Assembly (NCBI GenBank): GCA_025174535.1 | Contig: JALBUN010000020.1 | Span: forward strand, 372,001-436,000 | Source: Cantharellus purpuraceus | Taxonomy: Eukaryota; Basidiomycota; Agaricomycetes; Cantharellales; Hydnaceae | Direction: 5' to 3' | DNA: 64,000 nt | Shown: piece after piece, positions 9,986 to 20,300 of the stretch | Position numbering within the stretch: the stretch's first letter is position 1 | Layout: every line of letters starts with the position of its first letter | Notes under the pieces: model-generated | What the model saw: only the letters and a program-made list of their open reading frames with translations | Told to the model about the DNA's origin: nothing | The model's database searches: none | Translations under genes and position numbers: made by a program

Positions 9986-11372
9986 TGTATGGGAACCACC
10001 TTTTCCCTATCAAATCCTATTTATGGAGCACCAATGTGCTATACTTTGCTTTTCCATTCCTAAATATCAGCATATATTTGGTGCTTGTACCTGGAATGGA
10101 CTTATTCAAATATTCTCTATTTTTCCATATTTTTTTTGGGAATATTCCATGCAGAACTCAGCCCAGAATGATTTATTTCTGCTGTGCTACAGTTGTGGAC
10201 CCATAGGCACCCACAAACCTTAACACAGCCGGCTCTCTACCTTTGGACCAGGCATTTGTCTCTGATCAATAAATATTCTGTAACTTGACAACCACAGCCT
10301 CTCAGGGCACTATTTTCCATGGAGATCATCGCCTGAGATGTGGCTATCCATGGCTGTCCAAACCAGTGCAGAAAACAGGGTGGACACCCTTCTTTTTGCC
10401 TGATCAGTGCCTAGTTTCAGATCAGGTGATTGCCTTGGAATATTCTATCCCTTTCCATAACATTCTAGCTGTTTCCTTCTATTATTAGATAGAACTTTCC
10501 AGAACCATTATGCAGCTCCTGATCAGTGTTAGTCCAGTGATCAGAACCTGTGATTGGCTTGGAATATTCTACCCCTTTCTTCCACTTTCCACAACCTTCC
10601 AATAGTTTCCATCTATTAATAGGTAGAATATTCCAGAAGCATTAGTCAGCCCCTGTAAATACAATATATAAGGAGGTCATTCTGCCTCTGAAATAGGAAC
10701 ATATTCAACCTATTCTACCCATCTTCTGCACACCAGTGTGACTAGAGTGACATACAGTGTCATCCTCTATCTCAGTAACTGTTGATTACCAGTTCAAGGA
10801 TCTTTTACAGTTGTGTAACTGTACTTGATTGCACTTGAAGTAGTGATATTCCTGCTTTGGGCATGAGTGTAGTATCTGCCTCACGTGACTACAAATCTAC
10901 AGGGTGAGATTGTCTGTTGATAGTCCTGCCATTAGTGCTCTTGTTTAAGTAACTAGTGTGTACTGCCTTTGCAGAGCATTAGAAGCTTGAACTCATGTGA
11001 AGCAGTTGCTAGACTACTTCACACATCGCTGTTACCCGCTTCTGAGTGCCACTGGTTAGACAGTTGGATCCATCCACCTACTTCCTTTAGCCTCTAAGTG
11101 CATTCCCCTCTTTTCAGAATATCTGGACCCCTAAGCATCCGTGAACTCTAGACTCTGGAAGTCTTATTCATTTCTTGCTGCTAAGAAACATATTACTTTT
11201 TTCTGTATTGTCTGCATTGACCAATACAAAGGATTGTAACCAAAGTACAAACATTAAATTGTTTCTGGAGTTGTGCTGCAGCAGGGTTTGATATTCTTCT
11301 CAGCTGTTCATTCATGGAATTGTGGTGATTTAGAGTTTGCTCTAACACCATAATTTTGCAGGTTCCAAAACA
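9986..11372 (+). mobile_element. LTR-B (1387 bp) without matching flanks
   Basis: TGTATGGGAACC...GGTTCCAAAACA. The left flank GACATC corresponds to the flank of the right-hand copy at 60747 (GATGTC), but the other flank CGATT has no match. It sits where about 1.36 kb of gag, present at 57055-58414, is missing. Recombination between two LTR-B copies would explain both observations. Confidence 0.8.
10491..10673 (+). promoter_or_regulatory. Heat-shock-type elements and TATA box in LTR-B
   Basis: 10491-10505 reads AGAACTTTCCAGAAC and 10625-10639 contains GAATATTCCAGAA. Both have three alternating GAA/TTC units at exact 5-bp spacing. Two-unit versions (GAATATTC) lie near 10437 and 10562. TATATAAGG is at 10665-10673. 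The arrangement recurs in the copies at 3322 (minus), 29991, 36865 (minus) and 58415 (minus). HSF binding is inference. Confidence 0.6.
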
Positions 11373-11652
11373 CGATTGGATGTGAATGCATCAGGGTGGT
11401 TGTGGAAATTCAACGGCATTGCACCAAGAATGGCTGGAGCTTGCATGGGTCAGAGCCATTGAATGGGTCAGGTTTCCAGACCAAGGTCCAGGACTTAGGG
11501 GCTTGTGGGGTACGGATGCTGCTGGCGAGCAGGGAGATGGCTTGCACCAGATTTGGGGAGGGTGGAGTGTCATCCTCTTCATTGACAGCCTCTATGTGGT
11601 CCATTGGTTCTTCGATGACCTCAGGGATGGTGTCTATGCTGGGACTGGGCAC
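11373..11652 (-). pseudogene. gag N-terminal remnant of Gypsy-A copy 1
   Basis: Minus-strand translation begins MPSPSIDTIPEVIEEP and continues NLVQAISLLASSIRTP and KPDPFNGSDPCKLQPFL, with a stop after QCR. It then ends abruptly at the LTR-B boundary (11372). The right copy (56785-58414) continues through NFHNHPDAFTSNW to a zinc knuckle, so about 1.36 kb is deleted here. Confidence 0.7.
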
Positions 11653-11729
11653 CTCAACAGTTCATGCACATTTGGAATTGGCGGTGGATCATGGCATTGG
11701 TAGGAGTGAGTATGGCAGTTTGAATATAC

Positions 11730-12245
11730 TGTTACACACTAGGTCCGATTGGGGGTTGAAGATTGGGTTGGAGTCAGAGCGGGAATCAGGGTGCATTGTG
11801 GGGGTTGGAACAGACTTGGCTTCAGCTTATGTGCTGCACCTTCACTAATACCAGTGTCTGAGATTTTGGAGATGGAGTATGACTTAGATAGTTAGGATCA
11901 GACTTAGGAACTAGGTGTGATTTGATATTCAAACTGAGGATGAAGTCCCCAGTCAGGCAACTTAAATACATATTTGAAATCTAATAATAATTACTCTGGT
12001 GATGGGTCTCCAAGGCCGACAGCCTTACATGAGTATGTCTGAGTCTGATGGGGATGGATGTCCAGGTTCCTATGGTGATGCTGATGCATCAATTGGAACT
12101 GGACATGGATGGGTGAGATTTGGCAGTGACAATCAGACAGATAAATGGAGATGTGATGGTTTCCAAATGGAGTATAGATTTCATATGCGCAGGGATCTGA
12201 GTGGATCAGATGGGAATCTGGGCATTAATGAATATAGTCATAACA
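11730..12245 (-). repeat. 5' LTR of Gypsy-A copy 1 (LTR-A)
   Basis: 516 bp, plus strand TGTTACACACTAGG...GTCATAACA. It is followed at 12246 by TCTGT, the outer target duplication. It has only about 97-98% identity to the mirror LTR at 56211-56727, whereas the sequence just inside (from 12246) looks identical between arms. Confidence 0.82.
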
Positions 12246-12846
12246 TCTGTCTCCATATGGTATCCTGTTCCAAGGGTATTTGGTCCCTTTGCCTGACACG
12301 ATGTAACCTGAGTTGGATTGAAGTGGGAGGATAGGTCAGCAATGGCAACTGAAACTCTACCTCACATTCAACTCTTCTATCCATGTTACAATATAGAGGC
12401 AAAATGCCAAGGAATGTATATGGTTCAATGGAATTGTGAAAGAATATGGGATTGCCAATGGCATACGGGGGACATGGTGGGGATCTTGGACATTGAAAGG
12501 GTTTTGGAAGTATTTTGACATGTGGAGGTGGCTTAACATGCCCATGGAGCTCAGTGTATTTTTGATAGTCCTTGGTGTCCAGAGACCGGTGTGACATATC
12601 ATTAGAAGAGATGTTGGAGAGAGGAATAGAATTGGAAGCCGTGTGAATGATGATGAAAGGATTGGTATGAATAGAAGGCTGATAATGATTGATGGTGATG
12701 AAACATGAGTGATGATTGATGGCTAGAAATAGAGACTGAGGTGGAGAGGGAGTTGTGGTGCTATTTAAAAGTTTGATACAAAAAGATGCTGGCAGAGTTG
12801 GACTGTTAAAGTGGTTCAACATACGTCCTTGATGTGTCCTGGCTCA
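12246..12846 (-). mobile_element. LTR-D, second part (continuation of 265-1106)
   Basis: Minus strand begins TGAGCCAGGACAC at 12846, and it is cut by Gypsy-A at 12246. It is inserted within the gag-F open frame (after ANPSSI). Open frames inside it (for example the MSHRSLDTKDYQKY translation) are shared with all LTR-D copies and are treated as non-genic LTR sequence. A TTTTAAATAG box lies near 12765 on the minus strand. Confidence 0.6.
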
Positions 12847-13022
12847 TCAATGGATGAGGGATTGGCTGGAGGAGTGCCTTCCTGGAGTTCAGCCTTGAGC
12901 TCCTGATTGGATACTGGAGCTTCTCCAGGGACTTCCTCAATGGTGGCAGGTGGTACTCCTGCTTGGATGGAGGTTTGGGTGCTTTGGGGGAGCATGACAA
13001 TCAAGGGTATTAGTTTGTATAC
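12847..13022 (-). pseudogene. gag-F N-terminal fragment
   Basis: Minus strand, directly after LTR-F. It encodes MLPQSTQTSIQAGVPP, then ATIEEVPGEAPVSNQELKAE, then LQEGTPPANPSSI, where LTR-D interrupts. Its position after an LTR ending in TTTAACA and its acidic, proline-rich composition match the Gypsy-A gag start. It is too short for a firm family call. Confidence 0.45.
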
Positions 13023-13588
13023 TGTTAAATGCTGGGATGCTATTAGGGTTTCAATGGAGTAACTGGAGTTTGGATGCTAGTGATGAAGGGGAGGGGACTT
13101 TACTGTTCCAGTTCAACTGGAGACAGAGTGGGGACAGTAACTATTGAGTCGGATCAAGTGGACTTGGCTTCAACTTGTGTGTTGTGCCCCCTCAGATCAT
13201 TGGTCCAATATTTCAGAGTTCAGAGTATAAAGTTGGATCAAGGATCCAGAGTTCAACTTGTCAAGAAGCTAGCAATCAAGAAGTTGATGGGGCAAATTTG
13301 GTTGATATATGAACTACCGTAATAGACAGAGAGTAGCCCATATATGTATGTGGAGAATTGAATGCTGACACTAAAATGATAAGACAATAAGATGGATATG
13401 GAGTACAACGCGGAAAGGAGTTCAGAGTTTGGACCCAAGTCAAAACTATACTAAGCAATATAAAAGAAGAAGGTTTGTTGTAACCCATAAGAAGAAACTA
13501 CTTATAAGGAGACCAATAATGGAGTTTGGGGTTGATGGAGGTGGAGTTGATGGAGAATGGAGATCTGGAGATCAGACTTGGTGTTACA
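13023..13588 (-). repeat. LTR-F (about 566 bp), putative 5' LTR
   Basis: Plus strand TGTTAAATGCTGGG...TTGGTGTTACA. On the minus strand a TTATAAGTAG box (near 13500) lies upstream of gag-F. The outer end is ambiguous because TGTAAC repeats nearby (13588 or 13598). Only one LTR-F is seen per arm. Confidence 0.5.
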
Positions 13589-14036
13589 GGATGTAACAGT
13601 AACAGAGCTCACACTCTGGCTTGGATGAATGGGAGGCATCACCCCTGTCTGCACTGCCTTCCTAGAGGTGTTTGCAAGTCACATCACCTCTGGAGAAGCC
13701 TTTAACCAACCCACCAGGGTTGGCAAATGAAAACAAGAGACTCTAGGAGCCTCTTGAGCAGCCCAGAAGGCTGCTAAGCACTCCCTCACTGAGCATTTAG
13801 GTCAGGATAAGCTCAATCATGACCTTGATCAAGATGCTGCATTAGTGGTTGCCTCCTCCTCATCCATTCAGGTGGATGGGGATGTTATGATGACATCAGG
13901 GACAACTGAGAGCTGTCCCCCTCCAGAGCCATATGATCAAGATGATCATATGGACACAGATTTGTCTGAACAACTCTATAAGGAGCTGTACAACTGAGTG
14001 GTGAATGAGGTCATGCCTCGTTCAAAAAGGGGAGGG
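13589..14036 (+). pseudogene. 3' internal end of element G with polypurine tract
   Basis: Plus-strand frames include HSLTEHLGQDKLNHDLDQDA and PEPYDQDDHMDTDLSEQLYK, ending near a TGA. The tract AAAAAGGGGAGGG at 14024-14036 directly precedes the TG of LTR-G, as a polypurine tract precedes a 3' LTR. The protein's function is not recognised. Confidence 0.5.
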
Positions 14037-14640
14037 TGTAAGTACCCTAGGTACTTACTTACTATAGAATAATATGTCTATATATATTTGTGTATACAGC
14101 ATTCCGTTAGGGAATGCTGCTTTTTTGTAGATATATGCACCCATAGGGTGCATATGTACAGTTATTATATAATCAGTGGACCCAAGTATACATGTGGGTC
14201 CACATGTAGTAAAAAGTAACTTAGATTTAACCACACTACCTTGCACATAGCACAACCAATAGAATTTGGTTGAGTTCTGTGTCAGTGTGAACTAAGTCAC
14301 AACCTTACAGGTAGCTCCTAGCAGAAAGTGATGAGGAGCTACCATCAGTGATGGTAGCTCAATAAGAAGGGGAGGAACTACCTCAAATAATGGCAGTTCC
14401 TAGGTGGGATAGAGCTGCCACAGGCAGCTCAATAGCAGTATACACTGCTCCCTATGGGAGCAGTTTATCTTCATGCTACTCATGGTAGCATGAAAGGCAC
14501 TGGTGATAATTAATTGCATCACACCCATGTGACCTAGTCACTGAGAAAAATTTCCAGTAAGAATTTTTCAGGTATAGCCATAAAAAGGCTAATGGTGCTT
14601 CTTCAAACCACCATCACCCCCCATCATAAAATATCATCTC
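14037..14640 (+). repeat. LTR-G (right boundary approximate)
   Basis: Begins TGTAAGTACCCTAGGTAC right after a polypurine tract and ends near the gag-G start. It is rich in short hairpins, such as GGAGCTACCATCAGTGATGG near 14335 and repeated GGTAGCTC. A truncated relative is at 28279-28600 and its mirror. Confidence 0.5.
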
Positions 14641-14651
14641 CCAGAAGGGAG

Positions 14652-15557
14652 ATGATGGATGCTCAAGATGAGCAGCCAATGGAAGTTGAACAACCTTCCA
14701 CACCTGCAGCACCCATAATGAGTGCTGCAGAAATGATCCAAGGTCATCAAGATGAGATGACCTGGAAGATTGGTGGATGGCATGGAGGTGCTGCCATCTA
14801 TCACCCTCATGGGTGCCAAACATGTGATGGCTACATCTCACACTTGATTGAGGCTCAAAATAGGAGCCAATTATATCTCTCCACCATGTCAGTGGAGAGA
14901 GCCTTGAGAATCACATGGCCACAATTGATTCACAATATCAAAGACAATGTCACAAATGCTCATCATAAAGATTATGATAAGCTATTCAAGGACAATTCAA
15001 ACCTGTTCATACAGGTCCAAGAACTTGAAGAACTTCTCAAACAAGAGAAATCCAAAGTAACTTTTCTCAAGGATGAGTTAAAATCATTTAAGGAGGTTGC
15101 TGCAAAGGCACCTCCTATATTTAAAACCAAGCTCATGATGGTGTGCTTGGCCCCAGTAGCGTCATCATCACATGCTATGGCAGGCAAATCATTGCCTGCC
15201 ATTACTTCATCACAACCTGTGGCATCATCATCACAGGAAACAATTGCCCTCACCAAGGAGGACAATCACCCAGGCAAACCACCTCAGATTGACCCTTGAG
15301 GGTTCAAGTGTCAAGATTGGGACAATACTGACCCAATCTGGGAGGACTATGACCACAAACATGGTCTCCTCCTGTCCAGCATCCCCAAGGGTGCTAAACA
15401 GCTGGGCAAACTCTTTGAGTTTGCCCTATCAGAAATCAAAGCTGACATTGATCAGCTTCATAAGAAGTACATGACTGGTGACACCAGCCATACATTAAAA
15501 GATCCAGCTTTGAACATGCTGGAGGAAGCCCAGTGTGAAAACTATCACAAATGCTGA
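14652..15557 (+). pseudogene. gag-like coiled-coil protein of element G
   Basis: ATG at 14652 opens MMDAQDEQPMEVEQPSTP. It continues with DEMTWKIGGWHGGAAIYHPH, a CQTCDGYISHLIEAQ segment and a coiled coil (QVQELEELLKQEKSKVTFLK). A TGA at 15297-15299 interrupts it, but the same frame stays open to about 15555 (FKCQDWDNTDPIWEDYD, LFEFALSEIKADIDQLHKK). A second, diverged copy is at 27710-28278. It has no recognised enzymatic motif. Its place after LTR-G suggests a structural gag role. Confidence 0.55.
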
Positions 15558-16520
15558 GATGACTTTGGGCATGCTCTCAAGTATGCCAATGTGGGGAAGT
15601 GCATAAGATGATATATGTAATATTAGATACCATCTGTCAAATCCCAGAGTATAGTGGCCCCTTCTAATAATACAAAGTGTTAAGTACTCTTGTATTACAG
15701 TCTGATGTTTCCAATATGTAAGTAAGTGAAATCCTAATGTCTTGGGAAGTGGAGAGTGTTGTAGTACAATGGCCATAATAGAACTACACCTTGCTGCTGA
15801 TTATTATTTTCCTTGTTGTATGTATAGGTCACACACATAACTGTTGTATTTGGTTGAATATGTCCATATGAACTGCCTTGTGAGAGCCTAAGTCATGTAG
15901 AGGTTGAATAGGGATCAGGTGGAGCATGAATGATCGTGAAATGACAGGGGGTGGATGTATGCAAACAGTCAAAAAATTGTCTAGGCATTGTACAGCATGC
16001 AGGTGGATAAAGTCAATAGATATGGATAATATGAAGTATATTCAATTGTGATAGTGAGATTATATGTAGAATTCAAGCAGTCATGAGGAGAACAGCATAT
16101 TTGCTTCCTGAGTTACACAACTTATCAAACAAAGTTGGAGAGTACAAGCTCCTATCTATTTCATAGCTAGGGGAGCTTTTTTTATACAGGATAGACATGG
16201 TAGTAGTCTGTGATAAAAGTGTTATGAGATAGGGATTAGGGGAAAGTGGGTGATGATAAAGCAAAATGGGGGGGGGCATTGGGGTTCTAGCTATAGAGTC
16301 CATGGGAGAAATAAAAAGAAATATAAAGTGAAATTGTCAGCACTCTAAGTCATGACTCCTAGTCCCTAATTCCTCCATTTTTACCTCCTGGTCCATACAC
16401 ATGTCCAATCCCTGACCTCTCAACTCCTGTTACAATCACTGTCTATCCCCTGGGCATCCTATATGCCCCTTCATTTGGATCTTCCTCGGCTCCCTGTTCA
16501 TTTGGTTGACAATCACAATA
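15558..16520. other. Degenerate LTR-C-like sequence, no gene seen
   Basis: The stretch around 16060-16330 shares order and motifs with LTR-C (TTTTATACAGGATA, GTGATAAAAG, AAAATGGGGGG, AAATATAAA), then a C/T-rich tract. TG/CA ends and a target duplication could not be placed. No convincing ORF is present. Confidence 0.35.
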
Positions 16521-16539
16521 ATAATCACATCAATAACCA

Positions 16540-16950
16540 CATGAAACCTGTGGGTTTTCCTCCCATTTTACCGGTGGTTAACCCACCTTAATTAGCTGGG
16601 TATTTCTTTTATTTTCTGGTGGTTTAACCACTCCAAGTTTTTGGGCACGATGCTGAAAAAGGGTGGAAATCCCTGCACTTATTCTCAGGAAATTATTTGC
16701 ATGGTTTTCCCAGTGGGTGTCCACCATAGAATTTTTGTGTACCCACATAATGGAAATCCCACTTTTATGTTGTGGAAATTGTCAAAACCATCCACATATT
16801 TTACACGGCCACCCCACATCTAAGCTAATGTGGGGAGTCCACCTTAACAGCTGTGGGAAATCCACTGGACTACGTGGATATCCCACTAAATTTGCGGGTG
16901 GGTCGCTCACAGAATTTAGGTGGCCTTACTTCCCGCAGTTGAGTGTAGAC
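16540..16950. repeat. Cluster of short GTGG/CCAC dyads of unknown nature
   Basis: Many short near-palindromic words occur: GTGGGAAATCCAC, GTGGATATCCCAC, GTGGGGAGTCCAC, GGTGGAAATCC, GGTGGTTTAACCAC. No convincing gene is present. It lies between the TE debris and the 5' end of the ARM/HEAT gene. Mirror copy at 51505-51915. Confidence 0.4.
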
Positions 16951-17138
16951 GCCGAGACAATCATCTAGTCCTAGCGCACACCCACATTGACCCTCAACTC
17001 ATCCACAGGAAACTTTGAACATGCTATATAGTTCTTAGCTAAACAAGGAGAATCATTATCTTGCTTTCACCAAAACTACTATCACGTTACGTGTGATCCT
17101 AGCATACAACTCTGTCAACAGCGTGTTCCGCGTCCACA

Positions 17139-17260
17139 ATGTCTGAACAAGTGGATGTATGTAGTCCTGCAACACATGCGATGGCTCGTACTCATCGGCA
17201 TTGGTTACTAGCACCCGTCTGACTTGCCAGAGGCTGAAGCCCAGAAACATAACACTGAAG
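17139..17260 (+). other. Duplicated first two exons upstream of the DUF6535/ARM gene
   Basis: A 175-bp upstream paralogue of the real gene start. ATG at 17139 opens an 18-nt exon (MSEQVD, 17139-17156). An intron follows to CCCAG at 17244, then a 16-nt exon (17245-17260) ending GAAG before GTCGGT. The annotated start has the same 18-nt exon (17314-17331), intron and 16-nt exon (17399-17414) ending GAAG before GTCCGT. Both 16-nt exons leave phase 1, so either pair could splice to the exon at 17474. This may be an alternative first-exon set or a silent duplication. Confidence 0.45.
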
Positions 17261-17313
17261 GTCGGTACCTATCATGGTTCCATGCCCTGAAGTCAGGCAT
17301 CTTCCCTTCGACC

Positions 17314-20300
17314 ATGTCTGAGCAAGAGAAGGTCTGTCGCGTATCCCTGCTGTACACATCTGATAGCCCATACTCAGTCGTGTTATGCTGAACGCCAGGA
17401 AAATAACCACGAAGGTCCGTCCCGATCTGGATTCTAACACCTTACATTGTCATTGAATTCCTCTCGTTTTTAGACAACCTCACTCCCGATAAACCTCCTC
17501 CTCACGTCGTTATTTCAACCACCTCAGAGTCTGATCCCGCCAAAATCAGCGACAGCCCGTATTTCTCACATTATCGTCCTGATGCACCCATCTGGTCACT
17601 GTACTTGAGGGAAACAGAGGCCGAGGACAAGCAATTAGTGACGCGATGGCAGAGTGGTCTTGACACTCTTTTGGTATTTGTGAGTCCAAGTTTTCATCGG
17701 CACAAGGTCAAAATCTGATGTGCCTCAGGCCGGTCTGTTCGCAGGAATTCAGACTGCCTTCCTTATCGAAAGCCGGAAAGGATTGCAGGCGGATCCACAA
17801 AGCATGTTGCTGCAAGAAATCCTTTCTACTCTTCGGAACGATTTGAACGTGTCCACATCCTCGTTTACTCCATCCACGCTGTCCTTGCATGTGAATTATC
17901 TATGGTTTACCAGCCTGACGTTTACCCTGATCGGTGCACTGGCCGGAGTGCTCGCCAAAGGTTGGCTCACAAAGTACGCACCAGCATCTCCTGGAATGTC
18001 TTCAAGCGATGCATGTGAGCGTCATCTTCGCGCCATTGGGGCCTACAAGTGGCATTTCGGTGCAGTCATCAGTGGCATCCCGTTCCTGACTCAGCTTTCC
18101 CTCTTCCTGTTCTTCGCAGGACTTGTTCTATTCATCTTGGATAACAGCAGTGGAATTGGCTACACCGTTCTCGGCTTGGTCGTCGTTACTGCGGCCATCT
18201 ATCTTTTGGGAACAGTCTTACCGTGGTTCTCCCCGGGATGCCCGCTTCAGACAACAATGTCTGATTTTATACCAGGGATGGCAGCACTTTCACGATACAA
18301 GAAAGATCGTACTTTTTCTTACGGGATGGGAAAGTTCGACTCTAGTAAGCGTTTATCGTTCTGGGACACGTTTGCGGATCTGCGTCACAAGCCGGGGCAA
18401 ACGGAACTTGAAGTGGCTATCCTTACCTGGGTCATCGCGAACTCGGCTATAGAGGAGAACATTGAAGAGGCTGTCCGAGTTGTAGCAGGCATGCCTTCGA
18501 CAAATTTCGACGCATGGGGAGACGTGGTGGCCAAGTCAGGTGCTGTGTCAGTGCTTTGCGACAGGGTCTCTCGATGCTTCAAGTGGTCTCCGGATCTCAG
18601 AATGACTACAGATAATGTCAATAAAGTCGAGGCTTATCTATACGCTCTGCTCCAAGTTGCGAAGAAAGACCCCAAGCCATGCCTTAAATTATTCGGGCTG
18701 GGACAACCGTTGCATCGGTGGGATAATTTACAGCCCTGCCTGCAGTCACTCGCGTTTTGTGTGCGTATAGAGGTCCTACTGGCGGTGAAGAAAGATGATC
18801 ACCAAGAGGACTGGGAGACAACCAAGAGAAGCTTAAGGTCTATGTGTCGAACCGGGTCACCTCCAAATTTACTGAAGAAGTTGATTGAGGCGGCCATTGG
18901 CAGTGTCGAAAGAGGAGGAGATTGTTTACAAAGGACGGGCGCAATTTTGCTCTCGTTACTCGTAAAAATTGGCGGGTCCTCGCGGCAATTTGGATCGTTG
19001 GTGACCGGAAGCAGCGGAGGCAACCTGGACGAGAGTGTAGCATCATCAACAAAGGGTACACGGGATACAACAATCAAAAGGCTTTTTGCGCTGTTGAAAG
19101 ACCAGGAAGCTGACATCCGTGATGCAGCCTTACTTGGACTTACGAAACTGGCCTATTTTGGTGGGTGATAGAAATCATGTGTAAGGTATGAACAATGAAG
19201 AGAACCGTAAAACATTCCAGGTGTATTCCAAGACGCGATCGAGAGTACTGGCCCTCAACTCTGTGAATGGCTTAAGGAGAGTGACTTGGTAGTTCGAGCG
19301 GCTGGTGCGGACGCTGTTGTCAAACTTGCTGAGCACCGTATGTGATGGCTCCCACTCCGCTCTTTGAGACTGATGTCCATTTGCAGCTGCATTTCATGCC
19401 GTAATCAACGTCGCTTGTCCTCACATCATAGAGCTACTCAAGGCCAGCCATTCAGATGTCCAATCGGCTGGCGCGAGTGCAGTGAGCAACTTGGCTGAGC
19501 ACCGTATGTAATGGTGCTTATCACGCTCCATGAGGAGACTGATTTCATTTCTAGCCGCATTTCATGAGGCGATCAGGGCTGCTGTTCCACACCTCATTGA
19601 ACTGCTCCAAGATAGCACATCAGATGACATTGAACCGCTCCAGGGCCACCATTCAGATGTCCAATCGGCTGGTGCAAGAGCATTGAACAACTTGGCGAAG
19701 TACTGTATGGAATGTGCTCACTGTGATCTCTGACGAGACTGACGTTCATTTGTAGCCGAATTTCATGGCATGATCAGCGGTGCTGTCCCTCGCATCGTCG
19801 AACTGCTCAAGAACAGTGACCCGCCCTCCGCATCGGCTTGTGCAAGAGTATTGAGCAACCTGGCTGAGTACCGTATGTGGTAGTGCTCACCACGCTCTCC
19901 GACACGACTGATGTACATTCTAGCCGCATTCCATGAGGCGATCAAGGATGCTGTTCCACGCATCATTGAACTGCTCCAGGACAGGCATGATTCATCTGTC
20001 CGATCGGCTTGTGCAAGTGTATTGGGCAACCTCGCTAAGTACCGTATGTGATAGTGCTTATTGTGCTCTTTGACCAACTGACGTCCATTCCTAGCCGCAT
20101 TTCATGATGCAATCAGGGGTACTGTGCCTCACACCATTGAGATGATCCTGGAAATCGATTCAACGGTCCGATCAGCTGGTGCAAGTGCATTGGGAAACCT
20201 GGCTGAGCACCGTATGTGATGGTGCTCACAACAGTATTTGAGGAGGCTGATGGCCCTTCTCCCTTGTAGCCGCATTCCATGATGCGATCAGGGGTGCTGT

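Larger units (their letters stand above)
1107..12245 (-). mobile_element. Gypsy-A copy 1, Ty3/gypsy chromovirus with both LTRs, heavily nested and decayed
   Basis: The 5' LTR is 11730-12245 and the 3' LTR is 1107-1618. The order on the minus strand is LTR, gag remnant, protease, RT, RNase H, integrase, chromodomain, LTR. The flanks TCCGT (1102-1106) and TCTGT (12246-12250) are a near-matching 5-bp target duplication. The unoccupied site near 27110 reads TACGT followed by CTCCATATGG, the same sequence that follows 12250. Secondary insertions are solo LTR-B at 3322-4752, solo LTR-A at 5817-6342, a MITE-like element at 7341-7944, solo LTR-C at 8744-9485 and LTR-B at 9986-11372. An antisense accessory gene lies at 1760-2850. 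Stops, indels and insertions make it non-autonomous. Confidence 0.85.

Noticed and set aside
10285..10488. The 67-residue ORF MTTTASQGTIF... repeated in several places
   Set aside because: It is part of LTR-B, shared by all copies because the LTR is repeated. No coding signature.
9981..11377. Target duplication for the LTR-B at 9986-11372
   Set aside because: Flanks GACATC and CGATT do not match, so insertion followed by recombination is proposed instead.
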